From an uncultured Lachnospiraceae bacterium (lineage in GTDB: Bacteria > Bacillota > Clostridia > Lachnospirales > Lachnospiraceae): a DNA stretch of 6,979 nucleotides. A program made the position numbers and the translations under genes. The stretch spans positions 1 through 6,979 of the forward strand of contig CAOKHR010000134.1 of the NCBI GenBank assembly GCA_948468325.1. The letters run 5' to 3'. Below are positions 1-4,524 of this stretch, in pieces. Each line of letters begins with the position of its first letter. Position 1 is the stretch's first letter. The notes beneath the pieces are model-generated. The model ran no database searches. It was not told the origin of the DNA and saw nothing but the letters and a program-made list of their open reading frames with translations.

Positions 1-3
1 TGA

Positions 4-45
4 AAAATGCCCATAATCTCCCCTTAAAAGGAGTATGGGCATTTT
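4..45. terminator. Rho-independent-type hairpin, possibly bidirectional
   Basis: A 12-bp perfect outer stem pairs AAAATGCCCATA (4-15) with TATGGGCATTTT (34-45). After a 2-nt bulge, a 4-bp inner stem (CTCC with GGAG) closes an 8-nt loop. The A-run on the left and T-run on the right are what a terminator working in either direction looks like. It probably ends a gene lying left of the window. It also means that no intact N-terminal part of the deaminase remnant downstream can extend leftwards in one transcript. Confidence 0.75.
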
Positions 46-180
46 AAAAACTGCTTTTTTGATTGTTTTTATATTTATTGGAAATGTTTTTTCTTCGTTC
101 ACCGAGGCAACTCCCACATCAGTAGAACAGGATTTCTGCATCAGCTTCCTGCTTATGAACCTGTGTGCCCTTATAAAGGC
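46..180. other. AT-rich stretch with no supported gene
   Basis: This stretch lies between the hairpin and the recognisable part of the deaminase remnant. The frame that later encodes the remnant is open from about 28 to 219, but its translation (for example RTGFLHQLPAYEP near 124-162) matches nothing I recognise. It could be diverged upstream sequence of the same pseudogene or unrelated debris. Confidence 0.4.
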
Positions 181-934
181 AATCCGGATGATGATTCTGT
201 TTTTTATCATCAGAATATATAAGCTTGTTTACAAGTATCTGATATTTATTTTTATAATCCTAACGTTTCTAATCATAAATATTTTGAACTTTTTGAACAA
301 ATAATAAAATATATTGCATTAATTCTGCAGCCAGGTTTGATTACTCCAACACATTTGGAACGGTGTATGCAGCTGGCTTTTAATGTAAAATATAATTCTG
401 GATGTTTGTCCAGACAAGTAGGAGCAGTTGTTACTGGTAATGATTTTTCTGTCAGATCAGTTGGATGGAATGATGAGCTATTTGATGAGGTGATGAAAAT
501 ATATACGACTTGCTAAAAAAGCCGCATATAAAGCAGAAAAAGAAAGGAAAATGTTTCGCGTATTGTTTTAATATTGATCCTTATCCAGGAATATCTAAGA
601 AGCATGTTTTAACATTTGGCAAGACAGGCAATCCTCAAATGATCTTGTTTCAGGGAGCGATTGGCAATGCGTATATCTCTTTATATGCGCCAAGAATGCA
701 ATATAAAGATGAAATAATTCTTGCTACTGGAGTAGAGCCAAAAGAGAATTCTAAATTAATATATGAAGAAGTTTTGATTCTGAACCTGAGATAGAATTTC
801 AGGAAATTGGAAAAGAAAGTATTTTCATAAGCAGTGAACTGAGTTTCGTAGAAAATCGTTCGCTGTTTTTTAAAGACGAAAGAATACTACCAGTATGTCA
901 ATGTGAGATAGATGCAGGAAAAAGGAGCGGCTAA
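181..934 (+). pseudogene. Remnant of a dCMP/dCTP deaminase-like protein (AvcD-like), catalytic core deleted
   Basis: Joined over three frames, this reads as the C-terminal half of a cytidine/deoxycytidylate-deaminase-fold protein. Frame 1 (to the stop at 514-516) gives a linker (SDIYFYNP), then PGLITPTHLERCMQLAF and CLSRQVGAVV, then SVGWND. Frame 0 (about 489-794) gives GKCFAYCF followed at once by NIDPYPGIS, then LFQGAIGNAY and YKDE. Frame 2 runs to the stop at 932-934. The lesions are a TAA at 220-222, a frameshift near 484-494, a second frameshift at 767-782 (loss of one T from the T-run at 772-775 would explain it), and an internal deletion at about 569-575. In this fold the segment between these blocks holds the zinc-binding HAE and PCxxC motifs, and neither is present. 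The P-loop kinase-like N-terminal half of anti-phage dCTP deaminases is also absent. The deaminase relationship rests on remembered family motifs. The AvcD-type assignment is less certain than the deaminase call, because the kinase half is missing. It is almost certainly non-functional. Confidence 0.72.
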
Positions 935-966
935 AAACATAAACAATATAAACAAATATTTGCCTC

Positions 967-989
967 AATATGTATATTACATACATATT
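967..989. repeat. Inverted repeat, 9-bp arms
   Basis: AATATGTAT (967-975) and ATACATATT (981-989) are perfect reverse complements around a 5-nt centre. The repeat overlaps the first two phased TTAC repeats. It is too AT-rich and lacks the following T-run needed for a terminator. A dimeric regulator site upstream of the phosphatase gene is possible. Confidence 0.5.
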
Positions 990-1004
990 ACATACGTTTT
1001 ACGC
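975..1004 (+). promoter_or_regulatory. 11-bp-phased TTAC direct repeats, candidate OmpR/PhoB-family operator
   Basis: TTAC begins at 977, 988 and 999, an exact 11-bp period. The first two units are nearly identical (TATTACATACA, then TATTACATACG); the third is degenerate (TTTTACGCATG, 997-1007). A reversed copy, GTATGTAA, lies at 1102-1109, just before the ribosome binding site. Direct repeats spaced by one helical turn are the known layout for OmpR/PhoB-family response regulators, and the TTACAT core is close to the TTAACA-like units of Gram-positive PhoP boxes. Since the next gene is a secreted phosphatase, phosphate-starvation control is a reasonable inference, but no regulator is encoded in the window. 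Confidence 0.4.
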
Positions 1005-1008
1005 ATGG

Positions 1009-1044
1009 TTGATAGAGTGTTTTTGGTACATGTGATAGTATATT
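1009..1044 (+). promoter_or_regulatory. Candidate weak promoter of the phosphatase operon
   Basis: TATATT at 1039-1044 is a plausible -10, and TGTGATAGT at 1031-1039 is an alternative extended -10. The only good -35-like hexamer, TTGATA (1009-1014), is 19 bp from the second and 24 bp from the first. A poor -35 fits an activator-dependent promoter, consistent with the phased repeats just upstream, but the assignment is tentative. Confidence 0.3.
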
Positions 1045-1055
1045 AAACGGAAAAA

Positions 1056-1067
1056 CTTTTGCAAAAG
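1056..1067. repeat. Perfect 12-bp palindrome CTTTTGCAAAAG
   Basis: This perfect palindrome lies just downstream of the candidate -10 in the untranslated leader of the phosphatase gene. There it could serve as an operator or form a small leader hairpin. No matching second copy is seen in the window. Confidence 0.4.
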
Positions 1068-1114
1068 AATTTTCAGAGCAGTAGTTGGTTTAGATTAATG
1101 TGTATGTAACATTT

Positions 1115-1119
1115 GGAGG
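1115..1119 (+). promoter_or_regulatory. Ribosome binding site deciding the phosphatase start
   Basis: GGAGG lies 5 nt before the ATG at 1125. The frame is open upstream to a TTG at 1113, but that codon sits at the Shine-Dalgarno itself. The ATG at 1125 also places the Lys/Arg-rich signal-peptide start (MKKR) at the very N-terminus. Confidence 0.85.
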
Positions 1120-1124
1120 TAAAT

Positions 1125-3266
1125 ATGAAAAAAAGAATATGGAAACAGGCTTCAGCGGCTGTGTTATCCCTGTCAATACTGACAGGCGGTGCAAATCTGA
1201 CGAATGCAGCCAAACCGAAAGATGGAATGACAGAAGCGTCAACGACAGCTGACGCTGGCACAAATGGATATGACAAGTGGAAGAAGAGCTGGGAGGACAT
1301 TAGGGACGACTGGACGCAGATTTCTCTGACGCCAGGAAGCGATGCGTCACAGCTTAATTTTGCATGGTATTCCCTGGCAGACGACAGCGGCATTCCCAGG
1401 CTTAAAATCGGAAAAGGGAGGAAGATGGAAGATGCAGAGGAATATACCGCTGTACAGTCAGATGCTACAGTGGATACAAAAAATAATGTTTCCTATAAAA
1501 CAAATAAGGTAACGGCTGTCGGACTGGAGGAAAATACAACATATTATTATAGATACCAGATAAATGGTGAATGGTCTGCTCCGAAAAAATATAAAACACA
1601 TTCTATCGGAAATTTCAGTTTTATTTTTGTGGGCGATCCCCAGATTGGTTCTTCCAATTCCCAGAAAGGAGAAGATACACCGGAGTTTTATGAGGCACAG
1701 TCAGATTCTGTTGCAAATGACACATTTAACTGGAACGTTACTTTAAACAGGGCAATGGAAAAAACAGATAATACCGCAAGCTTTGTAGTGTCTGCAGGAG
1801 ACCAGATTCAGACAACTAAAAAGAAAGCTCCTGGGAAAGCGGCATGGGTAAGTGAAATTGAATATGCCGGTTACCTCAGCCCGGATTTGTTAAAATCTCT
1901 GCCTGTAGCAACAACGGTGGGAAATCATGATGCGGATAACCCGAATTATACATACCATTTCAATACTCCAAATAACAGTGAAAAAGGATCAAACGGAATC
2001 GTAGGAGGTGATTACTGGTTTGCTTATGGAAATGTATTGTTTTTAATTCTCAATACACAGGATACCAATGTGGCAGAACATAAACTTTTCATAGAAGAAG
2101 CGGTAGCTGCGAATCAAAATTGCAAGTGGAGGATTGCTGTGCTGCATCAGGATATTTACGGTTCTGCCGAACATTCCAATGAACCGGAAATTACAAACTT
2201 AAGATATACACTGGTTCCTTATTTCGAAGAAAATGATGTAGATGTGGTTTTAACCGGACATGATCATGCCTATTCCCGTTCCTATCTGTTAAAGGGAGGT
2301 GCAAAAACAGTTTCTTATACGGATGACGAATTTGACGAAATGCTGGAGAAAGATATAGAAACAGATACAGATGCGGCAGTATTTGTTGCAAACGGTAATA
2401 TCGGACAGGATACAAAAGATCCGGCGGAGCAGCAGTATTTACAATACCTGAATGCAGTTATGGACAGCGGTGCGGTTGCATCGGAAAATACGGATACTGT
2501 AGAAAACCCGGAAGGCATTCTCTATATGACGGCAAACTCATCTTCAGGCAGCAAATATTATGATTTAACAGCAAGGAGACAGAATTATATTGCAAACCGC
2601 TGGCAGGAAGATGTTCCGACTTACTCTGTCATTGATATGACAGAGAATTCTTTCACAATCAATACCTACCGTACAGATACGGATGAAAAAATCGACACAA
2701 CATTTACAATCAAAAAAGGCACTGCAAAGGCGGAACAGCCGCCGGCGGATGAAAAGATAAGTCTGGAGCAGGCGCAGGTCACAGGAATAGAAAATAAAGT
2801 ATATACGGGAAAAGACATAACACAGACAATTACAGTGAAAGAGCCGAAAGGGAGTTTCTTAAAAGAAGGGATTGATTATCAGCTGTCCTATAAAGACAAT
2901 AAAAATGCAGGGGTTGCATCTCTTATAATTACCGGAATAGGGAATTATGAGGGAAGCAAAACAGTGACTTTCCAAATCCAGCCTCCAAGGGTATCTTTAA
3001 AAAAGCTGTCCGCCGAAGGCGCGAAAAAAGTCCGTGTGAAGTTTTCTGCCGTAAAAGGAAATCCCACGGGGTATCAGATTACTTATGCAAATAAAAGTTC
3101 TTTTAAAGCGGCGAAAAAAGTCATCACAAAAAAGACAGACTGCATCTTAAAAAAACTGAAAAAGGGAAAGACATATTTTGTGAAAATTCGTGCCTATAAG
3201 CAGGTTGGCAAAGAGAAAATCTATGGCAGATACAGTGCAAAAAAGAAGATTACGGTAAAACCATAG
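1125..3266 (+). CDS. Secreted purple-acid-phosphatase-like metallophosphoesterase
   Basis: The predicted role is hydrolysis of phosphate esters outside the cell using a two-metal centre; the substrate is unknown. The protein has 713 residues. A Sec signal peptide (MKKR, then a hydrophobic stretch ending LTNA, cleavage near 28-29) precedes a purple-acid-phosphatase N-terminal beta-sandwich (about 64-158, ending ENTTYYYRYQ...YKT). The calcineurin-like catalytic domain (about 163-390) carries the metal ligands D171 (GDPQ), D226 (GDQ), N267/H268 (GNHD), H341 (VLHQ), and H379/H381 (GHDH). True purple acid phosphatases have GDxxY; here the tyrosine position is Q229. An acidic stretch (about 398-460) interrupts the usual end of the catalytic domain. 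The C-terminus holds a beta-rich repeat-like domain (about 545-618: VYTGKDITQ, GIDYQLSYKDN, GIGNYEGSKTVTF) and a very lysine-rich fibronectin-III-like domain (about 622-713). There is no LPXTG or C-terminal membrane anchor, so it is probably released or held by charge. It is the first gene of a two-gene operon. The family call is firm; the exact enzyme activity is not. Confidence 0.9.
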   Translation: MKKRIWKQASAAVLSLSILTGGANLTNAAKPKDGMTEASTTADAGTNGYDKWKKSWEDIRDDWTQISLTPGSDASQLNFAWYSLADDSGIPRLKIGKGRKMEDAEEYTAVQSDATVDTKNNVSYKTNKVTAVGLEENTTYYYRYQINGEWSAPKKYKTHSIGNFSFIFVGDPQIGSSNSQKGEDTPEFYEAQSDSVANDTFNWNVTLNRAMEKTDNTASFVVSAGDQIQTTKKKAPGKAAWVSEIEYAGYLSPDLLKSLPVATTVGNHDADNPNYTYHFNTPNNSEKGSNGIVGGDYWFAYGNVLFLILNTQDTNVAEHKLFIEEAVAANQNCKWRIAVLHQDIYGSAEHSNEPEITNLRYTLVPYFEENDVDVVLTGHDHAYSRSYLLKGGAKTVSYTDDEFDEMLEKDIETDTDAAVFVANGNIGQDTKDPAEQQYLQYLNAVMDSGAVASENTDTVENPEGILYMTANSSSGSKYYDLTARRQNYIANRWQEDVPTYSVIDMTENSFTINTYRTDTDEKIDTTFTIKKGTAKAEQPPADEKISLEQAQVTGIENKVYTGKDITQTITVKEPKGSFLKEGIDYQLSYKDNKNAGVASLIITGIGNYEGSKTVTFQIQPPRVSLKKLSAEGAKKVRVKFSAVKGNPTGYQITYANKSSFKAAKKVITKKTDCILKKLKKGKTYFVKIRAYKQVGKEKIYGRYSAKKKITVKP

Positions 3267-3272
3267 AAGGAG
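3267..3272 (+). promoter_or_regulatory. Ribosome binding site of the YibE/F gene
   Basis: AAGGAG begins directly after the phosphatase stop codon and lies 8 nt before the ATG at 3281. It fixes the start and shows that the gene is translated from its own site within the shared transcript. Confidence 0.8.
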
Positions 3273-3280
3273 CAGGCAAT

Positions 3281-4417
3281 ATGAAAAAACAGTTACAGCA
3301 GACTGATATACGAATATTGCTGGGAAGGGGATGCCTGATCATAATCGGCATCTCTTTCCTGCTTTTTTTATATCGGTATAATCAAATTGAAAAAATATCT
3401 TTATATGAGACTGAAGGCAGAGAGTTTGCAAAGGCGAAAGTAGTGAAAGTGATACAGGATAATGAAGAGAAGAACGGAATATATATTGGAAACCAGATTG
3501 TATTGTTAGAAGTGAAATCCGGAAAATGGAAAGGGATGGAAATGGAGGCTTTCGGTTCATCCGGCTTTTTATTTGGCACCCATTGTTCGGCCGGCAAAAA
3601 TGTCATTGCTCTGATCAGCGAATCAGAGGGAGAATTTGCTGTCTCTGTATACAGCACAGATCGGGAATGGGCCATATATGCCATGGCAGGAGCATTTGTT
3701 CTGATTCTGATTGCTATTGGAGGAAAAAAGGGGCTGTATTCTGTGGTTGGCCTTGCGTTTACTGCCCTGTGTGTCCTGTTCCTTTTTCTCCCTATGATTT
3801 ACAGAGGAAATTCACCGATTTTATCAGCCCTTCTTGTGGTGGCCGTTACTACAGTTGCGACCATGTATCTAATCGGAGGCATGACGAAGAAAAGTCTGGC
3901 AGCCGTGGCCGGAACGATTGGAGGGGTAATGATTTCTGTCCTGTTTGCTTTTCTCTTTAGCAGAATGTCAGAAATTACAGGCTGGAATGTACCTGATATT
4001 GAAGATTTGATATATATACGGGATCAGACTGATATTCAGGTCGGACAACTGCTCTTTGCGGGTATTTTGATTGCCGCGCTGGGAGCTGTTATGGATGTAG
4101 CCATGTCAATTTCCTCTACCATAGAAGAGATTTCCCTTCAAAGGCCGGAATTGTCTGCACGGGAATTATTTATTTCCGGTATGCATGTTGGAAAAGATAT
4201 GATGGGAACAATGTCAAATACGCTGATTCTGGCGTTTGCAGGAGGCTCTGTCAATACACTGGTGTTTCTTTATGCTTATCATTATCAATATCTGCAGATT
4301 ATAAATATGTATTCAGTAGGTATAGAGCTGATTCGAGGGATTGCTTCCAGCATAGGAGTGATTCTGACAGTTCCAATTACTTCCCTAATCGCTGCATGGG
4401 GACATGCTCACAGCTGA
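3281..4417 (+). CDS. YibE/F family polytopic membrane protein
   Basis: This is a 378-residue integral membrane protein of the YibE/F-like family, whose biochemical role is not established; transport has been suggested. Residues 14-31 form an N-terminal membrane segment. Next comes a soluble, probably extracytoplasmic beta-rich domain of about 90 residues (about 35-128). Further hydrophobic segments lie at roughly 131-147, 151-172, 178-199, 205-226, 255-276, 310-331 and 351-373. Family hallmarks are GAVMDVAMSISS (268-279) followed by SGMHVGKDMMGTMSNTLILA (299-318), with the conserved D272 and the GKDMMGTM core intact. The gene is 14 nt behind the secreted phosphatase with no promoter or terminator between, so the two are co-transcribed. 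That pairing suggests a link to handling what the phosphatase releases, but this is inference. Length and motifs look complete. The family assignment is confident; the function is unknown. Confidence 0.9.
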   Translation: MKKQLQQTDIRILLGRGCLIIIGISFLLFLYRYNQIEKISLYETEGREFAKAKVVKVIQDNEEKNGIYIGNQIVLLEVKSGKWKGMEMEAFGSSGFLFGTHCSAGKNVIALISESEGEFAVSVYSTDREWAIYAMAGAFVLILIAIGGKKGLYSVVGLAFTALCVLFLFLPMIYRGNSPILSALLVVAVTTVATMYLIGGMTKKSLAAVAGTIGGVMISVLFAFLFSRMSEITGWNVPDIEDLIYIRDQTDIQVGQLLFAGILIAALGAVMDVAMSISSTIEEISLQRPELSARELFISGMHVGKDMMGTMSNTLILAFAGGSVNTLVFLYAYHYQYLQIINMYSVGIELIRGIASSIGVILTVPITSLIAAWGHAHS

Positions 4418-4451
4418 CATTTCGGATATAAAATTGCGCTTCATTGCAATG

Positions 4452-4480
4452 TTGACATAGATTTACCGGCTTGTTAAAAT
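4452..4480 (+). promoter_or_regulatory. Strong sigma-A promoter with extended -10, driving the histidine kinase
   Basis: TTGACA (4452-4457), a perfect -35, is followed after exactly 17 bp by TAAAAT (4475-4480). A TGn extension at 4472-4474 precedes the -10. Transcription would start near 4487, giving a leader of roughly 38 nt before the ATG at 4525. No convincing terminator separates it from the YibE/F gene, so read-through from the upstream operon is also possible. Confidence 0.8.
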
Positions 4481-4511
4481 AAAATAATAAAATATTATCT
4501 GAGAAACGTAG

Positions 4512-4517
4512 AAGGAG
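4512..4517 (+). promoter_or_regulatory. Ribosome binding site of the hybrid kinase gene
   Basis: AAGGAG is 7 nt before the ATG at 4525, an optimal spacing. This supports that start over the internal methionine codons at 4585 and 4594. Confidence 0.8.
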
Positions 4518-4524
4518 ACCAGCT

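Noticed and set aside
35..304. 89-codon hydrophobic open frame resembling a small membrane protein
   Set aside because: It begins inside the right arm of the terminator hairpin with no suitable ribosome binding site. It overlaps, in another frame, sequence recognisable as the deaminase remnant (181-300). The hydrophobicity follows from the T-rich composition.
510..794. Stand-alone 94-residue gene starting at TTG
   Set aside because: The translation is the middle part of the deaminase remnant. Its coding resemblance continues upstream and downstream in other frames, and the TTG has no ribosome binding site.
1073..1393. Minus-strand open frame over the start of the phosphatase gene
   Set aside because: It lies opposite a well-supported gene with a signal peptide and ribosome binding site. 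Its translation shows no family motif and it has no start context of its own.
3526..3960. 144-codon plus-strand open frame inside the YibE/F gene
   Set aside because: It is an out-of-frame shadow. The YibE/F frame carries the family motifs and continuous membrane segments across the same bases.
4442..4451. CATTGCAATG palindrome as a terminator after the YibE/F gene
   Set aside because: The stem is only 5 bp with no loop and no following T-run, and it abuts the -35 hexamer. An operator role is more plausible than termination.
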